A DNA stretch of 64,000 nt, taken from NCBI GenBank assembly GCA_038522635.1, contig JBCBJZ010000002.1:1-64000 (forward strand), in the 5' to 3' direction. Below, piece after piece: positions 18,266-26,566 of this stretch. The stretch is from JBCBJZ01 sp038522635 (GTDB lineage Bacteria; Pseudomonadota; Alphaproteobacteria; Rhizobiales; Hyphomicrobiaceae). The notes under the pieces were generated by a model. It was not told the origin of the DNA. It did no database searches and worked only from the letters and a program-made list of their open reading frames with translations. The translations under genes were made by a program, and so were the position numbers. Within the stretch, counting starts at the first letter, position 1. Each line of letters starts with the position of its first letter.

Positions 18266-18283
18266 CGCGCAGGTTGGCTCCAG

Positions 18284-19474
18284 CTACTCTGCCGCTTGCG
18301 GGGATGGCGGTCGTGACGGGGCCGGTGAAGGCGGCTGCGGTGGGGCGGGTGTCGTGGCCGCGTCGGGTTTGCGTTTCGCGCGCAAGCCCTCGATCCAGGA
18401 GGTGAACGTGCCAACGATGCCCTTGGGCAGCAGCAAGGTCACCAGGATGAACAGCCCGCCGAGCGCAAACAGCCAATAGGGTGCGAGCGCGCCCGTCGTG
18501 AACGTGGTCTTCATGAAGTTGACCAGCACGGCACCAAGGGCTGCACCCGTCAACGTTCCGCGTCCCCCCACGGCGACCCAGATGACGGCTTCGATCGAGT
18601 TCGCGGGCGCGAATTCCGATGGGTTAATGATGCCCACCTGAACCACGTAAAGCGCACCGGCGATGCCCGCCATGCACGCCGATGCGACGAACGCTAACAG
18701 CTTGTAGCTCTCAACACGGTAGCCGAGAAAACGGGTGCGGCTTTCCGCATCGCGGATCGCGACCAGCACCTTGCCGTAGGTCGACGTCACCAGGATGCGG
18801 CACACCGTGTAGACGAGAGCAAGCGTCGCGACCGTGATCACGAACAGCGTGAGACGGGTGCTGTTCGCCTGCACGTCAAAGCCGAGGATGTCCTTGAAGT
18901 CGGTAAGGCCGTTGTTGCCGCCAAAGCCCATCTCGTTGCGGAAGAACGCAAGCATCAGCGCGTAAGTCATCGCCTGCGTGATGATCGACAGGTAGACGCC
19001 GGTGACGCGTGAGCGGAAAGCCAGCCAGCCGAACACGAAGGCGAGCAGCCCCGGCACCAGCACGATCATGATCAAGGCGAACGGGAAGAGATCGAACCCG
19101 TACCAGAACCAGGGAAGATCCTGCCAGTTGAGGAACACCATGAAATCGGGCAGCGTGGGATGGGCGTAAACACCCCGCGTTCCGATCTGGCGCATGAGGT
19201 ACATGCCCATCGCGTAGCCGCCGAGCGCGAAGAACGCGGCGTGGCCAAGCGACAGGATCCCGCAGTAGCCCCAGACGAGATCGAGGGCGACGGCCAGGAT
19301 CGCGTAACAAAGGTACTTGCCGAGCAGCGAGACGACGTGGGTCGGCACGTGCAACGCATGGTCGGGCGGGAGCAGCACGTTCGACGTCGGGATCAACACG
19401 GCCAGCAGGAAGAGCACGGTGAGGAAAACCTTGCTGCCGGTGTCGCTGAGGCTGAAAATGGCACGCGTGATCAT
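18284..19474 (-). CDS. urtC: Urea ABC transporter permease UrtC
   Basis: A LivM-like inner-membrane permease with about ten hydrophobic segments and the conserved LDLVWGYCGILSLGHAAFFA and WVAVGGRGTLTGAALGAVLV motifs. The C-terminal 30 residues are Pro/Ala-rich. ATG 19474 overlaps the urtB stop by 4 bases (ATGA) and has GGTGG upstream; the longer frame to 19639 lies entirely inside urtB and is rejected. Confidence 0.94.
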   Translation of the reverse strand: MITRAIFSLSDTGSKVFLTVLFLLAVLIPTSNVLLPPDHALHVPTHVVSLLGKYLCYAILAVALDLVWGYCGILSLGHAAFFALGGYAMGMYLMRQIGTRGVYAHPTLPDFMVFLNWQDLPWFWYGFDLFPFALIMIVLVPGLLAFVFGWLAFRSRVTGVYLSIITQAMTYALMLAFFRNEMGFGGNNGLTDFKDILGFDVQANSTRLTLFVITVATLALVYTVCRILVTSTYGKVLVAIRDAESRTRFLGYRVESYKLLAFVASACMAGIAGALYVVQVGIINPSEFAPANSIEAVIWVAVGGRGTLTGAALGAVLVNFMKTTFTTGALAPYWLFALGGLFILVTLLLPKGIVGTFTSWIEGLRAKRKPDAATTPAPPQPPSPAPSRPPSPQAAE

Positions 19475-21372
19475 GTTTCCACCGCCCGGCCTTTGAGCGC
19501 GAACAACCCGCGCGGGCGCTTCTGGATGAACAAGATCAGCAACACCAGGATGAAGATCTTGGCCAGCACCGCACCTGCCATGGGTTCCAGCACCTTGTTG
19601 GTGATGCCGAGGGTGAGCGCGGAGACGAGCGTGCCCCACAAGTTACCGACCCCGCCGAACACCACCACCAAGAAGCTGTCGACGATGTAGTTCTGGCCGA
19701 GGTTTGGCGAGACGTTGTCGATCTGGCTGAGGGCGACGCCGGCAATGCCTGCGATGCCGGAGCCCAGGCCAAAGGTCAGCGCGTCGATGTAGCCGGTGCG
19801 AATGCCGGTGGATGCGGCCATGCGCCGGTTCTGCGTCACCGCGCGCATCCGCAGCCCCAACGTCGTCAGGCGCAGCAGCAGCAGCAGACTGACGAACACA
19901 ACCAGCGCGAAGACGATGATCCAAAGGCGATTGTACGTGATCGCAAGGCCCATGAACTCAAAGCCGCCCGACATGAAAGACGGGTTACCGACTTCGCGGT
20001 TCGTCGGCCCAAAGATCGTGCGCACCGCCTGCTGCAGGATCAGGCTCACGCCCCAGGTTGCAAGCAGCGTTTCAAGCGGGCGGCCGTACAGGAACTGTAT
20101 GATGCCGCGTTCAATCGCGATGCCGACGAGCCCCGCCATGGCGAAGGCCGTGGGCAGGGCGACCAGCAATGAATAGTCGAACAGGTCCGGCGCGTAGGCC
20201 CGGAAACCTTCCTGCACGACGAACGTGGTGTAAGCCCCGATCATCACCATTTCGCCGTGCGCCATGTTGATGACGCCCATCACGCCGAAGGTGATCGCAA
20301 GCCCGATCGCTGCGAGCAGCAACACCGATCCGAGCGACAGCCCGTACCAGACGTTCTGCGCGTAAGCGATGTAGGTGAGGCGCTGCTCGATCGCCGCGAT
20401 GGCCGCCTTCGCCGCTTGCGACACGCGCTCTTCGCCATCGTTGAGCGCGGGGTTGATGGCGACGAGCGCGGGTCGGTCAGCGCGGGCGCGCAAGGTCTCG
20501 ATGGCGCCGAGCTTGGCCGATGTGCTGCCGCCGTGCTTGAGGATGATCGCTGCGCGCGCTTGGCTCAGCCGCGCCTTGATGGTGGGGTCGCTTTCTTCGG
20601 CGATCAACGTTTCAAGGTCGCTGCGCAGCGCCTTATCGCGCGTTTGGAAGACGGACGTGGCCGCGCGCAGGCGGGCGGCCGGGTCCTTGGCGCGCAGTTG
20701 CAGCGTGCCGAGCGCGCGTTTGATGATGTTGCGCACGCGGTTGTTGACGCGCACCGAGCGTGCCCCTTTGGGCCGCCCGGAAACAGGCTCACCGGTCATG
20801 AACGCGAAGTGCGCTTTGCCATCGCGGTAGGCGATCTCGCCCGTCTTACGGTTGAGGTAGACGCGTCGCCGGCTCATCGCTTTGAGGATGACGGGGGCGT
20901 GGTCGACACCTGATGTTGCGATCAAGCCGATGGCTTTGATCGTCTTGCCGTAGTTGTTGGCCTTGAGCAGGTCGATGGCGGCTCGGAGCCGTCCAGATGG
21001 CGTGCTGAGGTCCGGCGCTGGCGGCGCCTTTGGCGGGGGCGAGGCGGCCGGTGGCGGCGGCGTCGATGGCGACGTTGTTGGCGTTGTGGGCGTTGCGGGC
21101 GGCGCCGTCGTCGTCGGCGTGGCCGCGGGAGCTGTGGTCGTTGCAGGCGTCGCTGGGGCGGCGGGCGTGGACGCATCCGGCGTCGCCTGGGCCAGCTGGG
21201 TCATCGCCCGAGCTGCCTCGTTCAGCCGTGCACGATCGACATCGACGTGCGCGGTGGCACTTGCGGTGCGCCCCTCATCGAAAGGCAGCGTTGCGGCGTG
21301 TACGGCCGCGCTCAAGCTTCCGCCCGCAATGACCGCGATGAGGACCATCGCCAGCAAACCGACCATCCGCAT
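19471..21372 (-). CDS. urtB: Urea ABC transporter permease UrtB with long periplasmic N-terminal domain
   Basis: The C-terminal 290 residues are a LivH-like permease (ITFGVMGVINMAHGEMVMIGA, GLGSGIAGIAGVALSQ, VFGGVGNLWGTLVSA). Before it lie a signal peptide, a roughly 60-residue Pro/Thr/Ala linker and a helical domain of about 200 residues with RRVYLNRKTGEIAYRDG, a known extra domain of UrtB proteins. The low-complexity linker is longer than I expect. The start is uncertain: ATG 21372 gives a clean signal peptide (MRMVGLLAMVLIAVIAGG), while ATG 21468 adds 32 charged residues. Neither has a clear ribosome-binding site. Confidence 0.88.
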   Translation of the reverse strand: MRMVGLLAMVLIAVIAGGSLSAAVHAATLPFDEGRTASATAHVDVDRARLNEAARAMTQLAQATPDASTPAAPATPATTTAPAATPTTTAPPATPTTPTTSPSTPPPPAASPPPKAPPAPDLSTPSGRLRAAIDLLKANNYGKTIKAIGLIATSGVDHAPVILKAMSRRRVYLNRKTGEIAYRDGKAHFAFMTGEPVSGRPKGARSVRVNNRVRNIIKRALGTLQLRAKDPAARLRAATSVFQTRDKALRSDLETLIAEESDPTIKARLSQARAAIILKHGGSTSAKLGAIETLRARADRPALVAINPALNDGEERVSQAAKAAIAAIEQRLTYIAYAQNVWYGLSLGSVLLLAAIGLAITFGVMGVINMAHGEMVMIGAYTTFVVQEGFRAYAPDLFDYSLLVALPTAFAMAGLVGIAIERGIIQFLYGRPLETLLATWGVSLILQQAVRTIFGPTNREVGNPSFMSGGFEFMGLAITYNRLWIIVFALVVFVSLLLLLRLTTLGLRMRAVTQNRRMAASTGIRTGYIDALTFGLGSGIAGIAGVALSQIDNVSPNLGQNYIVDSFLVVVFGGVGNLWGTLVSALTLGITNKVLEPMAGAVLAKIFILVLLILFIQKRPRGLFALKGRAVET

Positions 21373-21552
21373 CAGCGTGCGCCGCGCAAGGGCCGCCGTG
21401 CCACCCGTACGTCCCCCTCCAGCATGTGTGCAGCACTGCAAGCGCCTGTCGTCCTTCGTGCCCGTCATGAAACGTACGGCCGCCCCGCCATCGGTGTTCC
21501 GTCGATGACGAGGCGGCCGCGATCGCTGAACGTATCACCTGAGAATGGTGGT

Positions 21553-21577
21553 CCGTCGACCCTGTTAGGGCCGACGG
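21553..21577 (-). other. Hairpin between urtA and urtB
   Basis: The minus-strand RNA folds as CCGTCGGCCC, loop UAACA, GGGUCGACGG: ten pairs with one G-U. No T-run follows. A stem-loop after a binding-protein gene commonly protects the upstream message or lowers downstream expression, which would fit making more UrtA than permease. Confidence 0.5.
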
Positions 21578-21595
21578 GAGCTTAACCGTACCGCG

Positions 21596-22885
21596 TTAGC
21601 CGCACTTCTTCAGTTTGACGTTATAGTTGCCGCACTTCTTGCCCGGCCAATCGGACATCAGGTCCTTGGAGCCCGGCAGGAAGTCCGACCAGGCATCGCC
21701 CGGCACCAATGCGTCGGTCTTCGAGACCACATCAAACTGACCCGTCTCGAGGATCTCACCGATCAGCACCGGCTTGGTGATGTGGTGGTTCGGCAGCATC
21801 TCAGACACACCGCCCGTCAGGTTCGGGGTCTTCACGCCGATGATCGAGTCGATGATCTTGTCGGGCTCGACGCTCTTGGCCTTCTCAGCGGCTTTCACCC
21901 ACATGTTGAAGCCGATGTAGTGCGCTTCCATCGGGTCGTTGGTGACGCGTTTCGGGTTCTTGGTGAACGCTTTCCATTGCTTGATGAAGGCGGCGTTGGC
22001 CGGCGTTTCCACCGACTGGAAGTAGTTCCAGGCGGCGAGGTGGCCGACCAGGTTGGTGGTGTCGAGGCCTGCAAGTTCCTCTTCACCGACCGAGAAGGCC
22101 ACGACCGGAATGTCGGTGGCGTCCACGCCCTGGTTCGACAGCTCTTTGTAAAACGGCACGTTCGCATCGCCGTTGATGGTGGAGACCACGGCGGTCTTTT
22201 TGCCGGCGGCGCCGAACTTCTTGATGTCCGCCACGATCGTTTGCCAGTCGGCATGGCCGAACGGCGTGTAGTTGATCATGATGTCTTCGGCGGCGACGCC
22301 TTTGGCTTTGAGGAAAGCTTCAAGGATCTTGTTCGTCGTGCGCGGGTAGACGTAGTCGGTGCCAGCGAGCACCCAGCGTTTCACCGAGCCGCCGTCCTCG
22401 CTCATCAGATATTCAACGGCGGGGATGGCCTGCTGGTTCGGCGCAGCACCCGTGTAGAACACGTTGCGCTCGCTCTCTTCGCCCTCATACTGGACGGGGT
22501 AGAACAGCACCGAGTTCAGTTCCTTGAAGACCGGCAGCACGGATTTCCGCGAGACCGACGTCCAGCAGCCGAAGGTGGCTGCGCATTTCTTCTGCGCGAT
22601 CAATTCACGCGCTTTTTCCGCGAACAGCGGCCAGTTGGATGCGGGGTCAACGACAACCGGCTCCAGCTTCTTGCCAAGCAGGCCGCCCTTCTTGTTTTGC
22701 TCATCGATCAGCATGAGCATCACGTCTTTCAGCGTCGTCTCACTGATCGCCATCGTGCCCGACAGCGAGTGGAGGATGCCGACCTTGATGGTCTCATGAC
22801 CACCGGCGCGGAGCGGAAGGGGTGCTGCGGCAAGCGCGGCGGCGGCGCTGGTCGCGCCAAGGAAGGACCGACGGGTAAGGCTCAT
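21596..22885 (-). CDS. urtA: Urea ABC transporter substrate-binding protein UrtA
   Basis: A periplasmic binding protein (429 residues) that captures urea for UrtBCDE. It starts MSLTRRSFLGATSAAAALAA, a twin-arginine signal, then IKVGILHSLSGTMAISET and the UrtA-typical CWTSVSRKSVLPVFKELN and FYPVQYEGEESERNVFYTGA. The FYPVQYEG segment distinguishes UrtA from amino-acid binding proteins. ATG 22885 has GGAG upstream; the longer frame to 23095 runs through the promoter region and is rejected. It is the first gene of the urt-ure operon. Confidence 0.96.
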   Translation of the reverse strand: MSLTRRSFLGATSAAAALAAAPLPLRAGGHETIKVGILHSLSGTMAISETTLKDVMLMLIDEQNKKGGLLGKKLEPVVVDPASNWPLFAEKARELIAQKKCAATFGCWTSVSRKSVLPVFKELNSVLFYPVQYEGEESERNVFYTGAAPNQQAIPAVEYLMSEDGGSVKRWVLAGTDYVYPRTTNKILEAFLKAKGVAAEDIMINYTPFGHADWQTIVADIKKFGAAGKKTAVVSTINGDANVPFYKELSNQGVDATDIPVVAFSVGEEELAGLDTTNLVGHLAAWNYFQSVETPANAAFIKQWKAFTKNPKRVTNDPMEAHYIGFNMWVKAAEKAKSVEPDKIIDSIIGVKTPNLTGGVSEMLPNHHITKPVLIGEILETGQFDVVSKTDALVPGDAWSDFLPGSKDLMSDWPGKKCGNYNVKLKKCG

Positions 22886-22924
22886 GGAGGTCTCCGGTAG
22901 AGGATGTTTCGACCTCGCGTTCTC

Positions 22925-22941
22925 TACAAGCGCTGTGCCAA
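22925..22941 (-). promoter_or_regulatory. Sigma-54-like -24/-12 promoter of urtA
   Basis: On the minus strand the bases read TTGGCACAGCGCTTGTA. The -24 element TTGGCAC is perfect and the -12 element is TTGT in place of TTGC, giving GG-N10-GT. The predicted transcription start is about 30 bases before the urtA ATG. Sigma-54/NtrC control of urea uptake is expected biology; the assignment is by eye. Confidence 0.6.
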
Positions 22942-23061
22942 CTCGTTTACCATGCGCTAACCATGACGCTAAGGCTATGAAAGCGATGGGAAAACGCAGG
23001 ACCGCCCCGCGTTCGGGCAGGTTCTGGGCAGGCCGCTGTGGCGCGCATAGTGGCGTTGGTT

Positions 23062-23078
23062 TGCCTATTGCTTGGGCA
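23062..23078. promoter_or_regulatory. NtrC-like dyad 1 upstream of urtA
   Basis: TGCCTATTGCTTGGGCA is a TGC-N11-GCA dyad, the spacing of classical NtrC enhancer sites (TGCACC-N5-GGTGCA); flanking bases extend the arms to TTTGCC/GGCAAA. It lies about 137 bp upstream of the sigma-54-like element. The inner bases differ from the enteric consensus. Confidence 0.4.
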
Positions 23079-23099
23079 AATCGATGATGAGTCAATCAT

Positions 23100-23116
23100 T
23101 GCTCAAATAGTGAGCA
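23100..23116. promoter_or_regulatory. NtrC-like dyad 2 upstream of urtA
   Basis: TGCTCAAATAGTGAGCA is a perfect six-base dyad with a 5-base spacer, again TGC-N11-GCA. Its centre is 38 bp from dyad 1 and about 175 bp from the promoter. Its first eight bases are identical to the dyad upstream of glnB at 33204. Confidence 0.45.
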
Positions 23117-23124
23117 TCTATGAT

Positions 23125-24792
23125 CTAAGCACGCCGATGCGGTCGGGCGACCAAGACAAGCACAACCGCCAACGCTGTGAGCACCGCCAGCAACGTCCAA
23201 GCTTCGTTGATCGCTTCAACCAGCCCTGCGCGCTCGATCATCGGGCGCGCCATGGCGATTTGCCCTGGCGTCGGCTCAACGCCTAGCGGTGGGAGCATGC
23301 TGATCGGGATGCCGACCGTCTCCGCCGTTGCCGCATCGCGCGCTTTCAGGCCCTCCAGCAACCGTGCGCTGAAGACGGGCGTGCGTTGCCACAAAATCGT
23401 GTCCACCACGGCGATCCCGATCGCACCGCCAAGGTTGCGCATCAGGTTGAACAGCGCGCTGCCATCAGGCACCAGCGCGGCGGGCAGATGATCGAGCGCG
23501 AGCCGTGTTGGCGGGATCAGGCACAGCATGATGCCGACCCCGCGCACCACCTGCGGCCAAAACATCTCGTCATAGCCGGTCGAACGGGTCTGCTGCATGC
23601 TCATCGCCAGGCCGATAGCCAGCACAGCAAGGCCGACACCGGTTAACCAGCGCGGATCGACGCGCAGGTCCGCTTGAACCACCAAGGGTGAGACGATCAG
23701 TTGCGTCACCCCGGTGACGATGATGACGAGGCCGATCGCTAGCGGTCCGAACTCGCGAACAAGGCCTAAGAAGATCGCCATCAGATAGATCGATGAGAAC
23801 AAGCCGATCCCGAAGACGAAGCTGATCGCGGCGGAGACGGCGAAGTTGCGCGAGCGCAGCAAACCAAGGTCGATGAGCGGTGCGCGTTCAGGTCGGACGC
23901 GATCCGCCGACCGTTGGCCCTGTGGCCACGGCCAACAGCGGTAAACCAGCAGGCTGAGCGAAGCGATCACGATCACGGCGAGCCCAAGCGTCAGCGGCGA
24001 CAGCCAGCCCCGCTGCGGCGCCTCTTTCAGCGTCACTTCAAGCAGGCCAAGCCCGATGACAAGGGCGGCCAAGGCGACCCGATCCACGCGCGCCAAAACG
24101 CTAAGCGCGATGCGTTCGCGCGCCATCACGAAGGTTGCAACCAGCAGCGCTGCGATGCCCGGGCCAACGTTGATCAGGAACAGCCAGGGCCAACTGTAGG
24201 TCTGCGTGATGTACCCGCCGATGGTCGGGCCAAGCGTCGGTGCGAGCACGGCAAGGCCGCCGGCCAAAGTGGCGGCCATCGCCTGTTGGCGGCCGCTGAA
24301 CAGCAGGAACGCGCTAGAGAAAACGAGCGGGATCAGACAGCCGCCGAAAAAGCCCTGGACCACGCGCGCGGCGATCAAACTGCCAAGCCCGGTGGCCATG
24401 GCGCACGCGATGGACGCCAATGTAAAGGTGCTAAGCGCGATCAAAAACAGGCCGCGGATTCCGAACGCGCGCGTCAGCACGCCGGTCAGGGCGATCGCGA
24501 TCACTTCAGCGATCAGATAGCTCGTTTGCACCCAGCTCATCTGATCAGGTGCCAACGCCAGCGCTTTGGCGATGGCCGGCAGCGACGTCACCACGATCTG
24601 GATGTCGAGGATCGCCATGAACATGCCGACGCACAGCGCGGCAAAGCCGAGCCACCGGGCGAGCGGACCTTGTGTGCCCTGAGCCGCGTGGGGTCCGTGT
24701 TCCCCCCGCGTCCGTTCAGTCTGCGAGGCCGCCATCACGTCGGCAGCATCGCGCGCACCGGTCGCACCCGCGGGATCGTCAGGCTTGCTCAC
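23125..24792 (-). CDS. DHA2-family MFS multidrug/small-molecule exporter (EmrB-like)
   Basis: The 555-residue protein has 14 predicted hydrophobic segments. The first reads GMFMAILDIQIVVTSLPAIA, the DHA2 motif D1 (LDxTIVNVALP-like), followed by WVQTSYLIAEVIAIALTGVL and ARVVQGFFGGCLIPLVF. Such proton-driven exporters remove drugs or metabolites across the inner membrane. It follows the methyltransferase and type III PKS on the same strand, so export of their product is a fair guess. No EmrA-like partner is present. The start is unclear: GTG 24792 avoids overlap with the preceding gene; ATG 24735 and ATG 24876 are alternatives. Confidence 0.82.
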   Translation of the reverse strand: MSKPDDPAGATGARDAADVMAASQTERTRGEHGPHAAQGTQGPLARWLGFAALCVGMFMAILDIQIVVTSLPAIAKALALAPDQMSWVQTSYLIAEVIAIALTGVLTRAFGIRGLFLIALSTFTLASIACAMATGLGSLIAARVVQGFFGGCLIPLVFSSAFLLFSGRQQAMAATLAGGLAVLAPTLGPTIGGYITQTYSWPWLFLINVGPGIAALLVATFVMARERIALSVLARVDRVALAALVIGLGLLEVTLKEAPQRGWLSPLTLGLAVIVIASLSLLVYRCWPWPQGQRSADRVRPERAPLIDLGLLRSRNFAVSAAISFVFGIGLFSSIYLMAIFLGLVREFGPLAIGLVIIVTGVTQLIVSPLVVQADLRVDPRWLTGVGLAVLAIGLAMSMQQTRSTGYDEMFWPQVVRGVGIMLCLIPPTRLALDHLPAALVPDGSALFNLMRNLGGAIGIAVVDTILWQRTPVFSARLLEGLKARDAATAETVGIPISMLPPLGVEPTPGQIAMARPMIERAGLVEAINEAWTLLAVLTALAVVLVLVARPHRRA

Positions 24793-24838
24793 GGTTGCCG
24801 GTGCCCATCTGCCAGAGTGCGCGCGCCCCGGGTCAAGC

Positions 24839-25357
24839 TCACGGGCTGGCCGTTTCGGCGTGGTCGAGCGCCGCATTTTCAGCCCGGATGCGGATGGTGA
24901 GTACGGCCGCGTTGGCTAACGAAAAGACGAGCGCAAACATATAAAGTCCGAACGTTGCTGGCAGCACGGCGATTTCGCCGATCACCACCGCATAGTTGGG
25001 GTGGCTCAAAAAGCGAAACGGCCCTCCCGTGATGCGCGGCTCGCCGGGCAAGGTGATGATCCGCGTGGTCCAACGCGTTCCCAGCGTTGCGAGCACCCAA
25101 ACGCGCAAACCTTGCAGGATCACGAACGCGAGCAGCCCCAGCGTAGAGACCTCAAGCGGCATGGTGAGCGCCGCGTACCACAAGCCGATCAGCCAGGCGG
25201 CATGCAACAGCACGATCGCCGGATAGTGGCCCGGTGCGTGTTCCACCGCGCCGCGGGCCATGAGGCGCCTGGTGTTTCGCTGGGCGAGCCAGAGTTCGAA
25301 CAGACGTTGGAGCGTGACGAACACAAGGATCGCCTGGGCGAGCGTAACCATCAGCAC
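24839..25357 (-). CDS. ICMT-like integral membrane methyltransferase
   Basis: The 172-residue protein has about five membrane segments, with the family core RTGGPFRFLSHPNYAV-like stretch (ITGGPFRFLSHPNYAVVIGE) and a closing RIRAENAAL. Isoprenylcysteine-carboxyl-methyltransferase-like proteins use S-adenosylmethionine; the conserved HPNY and C-terminal RxRxEE-type region contribute to that site, though here the tail reads IRIRAENAAL. It overlaps the end of the type III PKS gene by 7 bases. The same gene pair occurs in Bacillus subtilis (bpsA-bpsB), where the membrane enzyme methylates alkylpyrones made by the PKS. That parallel is my basis for the proposed role. Confidence 0.8.
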   Translation of the reverse strand: MLMVTLAQAILVFVTLQRLFELWLAQRNTRRLMARGAVEHAPGHYPAIVLLHAAWLIGLWYAALTMPLEVSTLGLLAFVILQGLRVWVLATLGTRWTTRIITLPGEPRITGGPFRFLSHPNYAVVIGEIAVLPATFGLYMFALVFSLANAAVLTIRIRAENAALDHAETASP

Positions 25358-26424
25358 ACCTCGATCGGGATCGCGGCGGCGGTGAAGCCGGGCCCCAGGG
25401 CCGACGCAAGTGTGTGACCAGGGCGCGCACGATGCAGCGCGCGCTGCAGCACGAACAACACCGTGGGTGCCGACATATTGCCGTAGCGCTTCAAGACTTC
25501 GCGCTCAAGGTCGAGCGCGCCAGCGTCCAGATCAAAGGCGCCCTCGATCGCCTGTAACACCTTCGTGCCGCCTGGATGAAACGTCATGCGCTGTAGCATA
25601 TTGGGTGTGTAGTCCCAGGCGTCGAGCATCGGCTCAAGGGCGGGGCGCAGACGGCGGCGCGCAAACGGTGGGATCGCCCGGTCAAAGATCACATCGAAGC
25701 CGAGCGGATCCACCGCCCAACCCATGATCGACAAGGTGTTGGGCCACGTGTGCTGACGTCCGCGCCCAAGCCGGATGCGCGGCTCCGCATGGCCCGATGA
25801 GATGACGGCGGATGCCGCCCCATCCCCGAACAGGGCGGTGGCGACGATGTTCGACTTGGTCGGCTTATCGAGGCGGAAGGCGAGCGAGCAAAGCTCCACC
25901 GCGACCAGCAGCACGTTGCGCTTGGGTGCAGCGCGCGCCAGGTCGGCTGCGATCGTCAACCCGCACACACCGCCCGCACAACCAAGGCCGAACACGGGCA
26001 CGCGCATGATGTCTTCCCGCAAACCCAGCCGTTCAGCCGCCCGCGCGTCGAGGGCTGGCGTCGCGATGCCGGTTGAGCTGACGGTGACGACCGCATCGAT
26101 CTCGCTGGCCGCCAGGCCCATCCGGTCGAGCGTGCTTTCCGCCGCATCGCAGAACAGGTCAACGGCCGCCCGCTCGTAGATGTCCGAGCGTTCCTTCCAA
26201 TCACGCGAGGTGCGGTACCATTCGACAGGCTGGGCGAGATAGCGCCGCTCGATCCCCGCGTTCGTGAAGACCGGACGCAACGTGTCGAAATCGTTCGTCA
26301 GCGGCGCGAACAACTCGCCCGCGATCGTTTCGGCATCGCTTTGGTCGATCCAGTGCGTCGGAACGGCTGTCGCAAGGCCGTGCAGGCTGGGGCTCGTCTC
26401 ATCGGGCCGCGCAGAACCGTTCAT
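25351..26424 (-). CDS. Type III polyketide synthase (chalcone/alkylpyrone synthase-like)
   Basis: A thiolase-fold homodimer that extends an acyl-CoA starter with malonyl-CoA. The catalytic triad is visible: Cys in VFGLGCAGGVCGL (about residue 150), His in MTFHPGGTKVLQ and Asn in RYGNMSAPTVLFV. The FGDGAASAV segment is standard. At 357 residues it is of normal length for bacterial alkylpyrone/alkylresorcinol synthases. AAGGA precedes the ATG. Given the linked ICMT-like gene, long-chain alkylpyrones are the likeliest product; KAS III is excluded by the GFGPG-like ALGPGFTAAAI ending and the triad context. Confidence 0.92.
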   Translation of the reverse strand: MNGSARPDETSPSLHGLATAVPTHWIDQSDAETIAGELFAPLTNDFDTLRPVFTNAGIERRYLAQPVEWYRTSRDWKERSDIYERAAVDLFCDAAESTLDRMGLAASEIDAVVTVSSTGIATPALDARAAERLGLREDIMRVPVFGLGCAGGVCGLTIAADLARAAPKRNVLLVAVELCSLAFRLDKPTKSNIVATALFGDGAASAVISSGHAEPRIRLGRGRQHTWPNTLSIMGWAVDPLGFDVIFDRAIPPFARRRLRPALEPMLDAWDYTPNMLQRMTFHPGGTKVLQAIEGAFDLDAGALDLEREVLKRYGNMSAPTVLFVLQRALHRARPGHTLASALGPGFTAAAIPIEVC

Positions 26425-26494
26425 GCTTGATCCTTCGTGTCTCGTTCCACCGCTCCTAACTGTAACGTTGCGGATCGAGCATCGGTTTCGCGCG

Positions 26495-26566
26495 CTAGAT
26501 CATCGGGCGATCGATCGGGATCACCTCAGTTGAGCCGGCGATACGCTCTTCGTGTCCATTGATCTA
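26495..26566 (+). repeat. Composite palindromic repeat, part A, copy 3 (decayed right arm)
   Basis: The left arm TAGATCATCGGGCGAT, GATCGGGATCACC matches copy 1; the right arm has drifted but the element still ends in GATCTA. That final CTA, read on the minus strand, is the TAG stop codon of the lipase-like gene. It lies between the lipase-like and PKS genes. Confidence 0.75.

Noticed and set aside
22886..23095. 70-residue N-terminal extension of UrtA
   Set aside because: It would hide a perfect twin-arginine signal peptide and cover the sigma-54-like promoter; ATG 22885 has its own ribosome-binding site.
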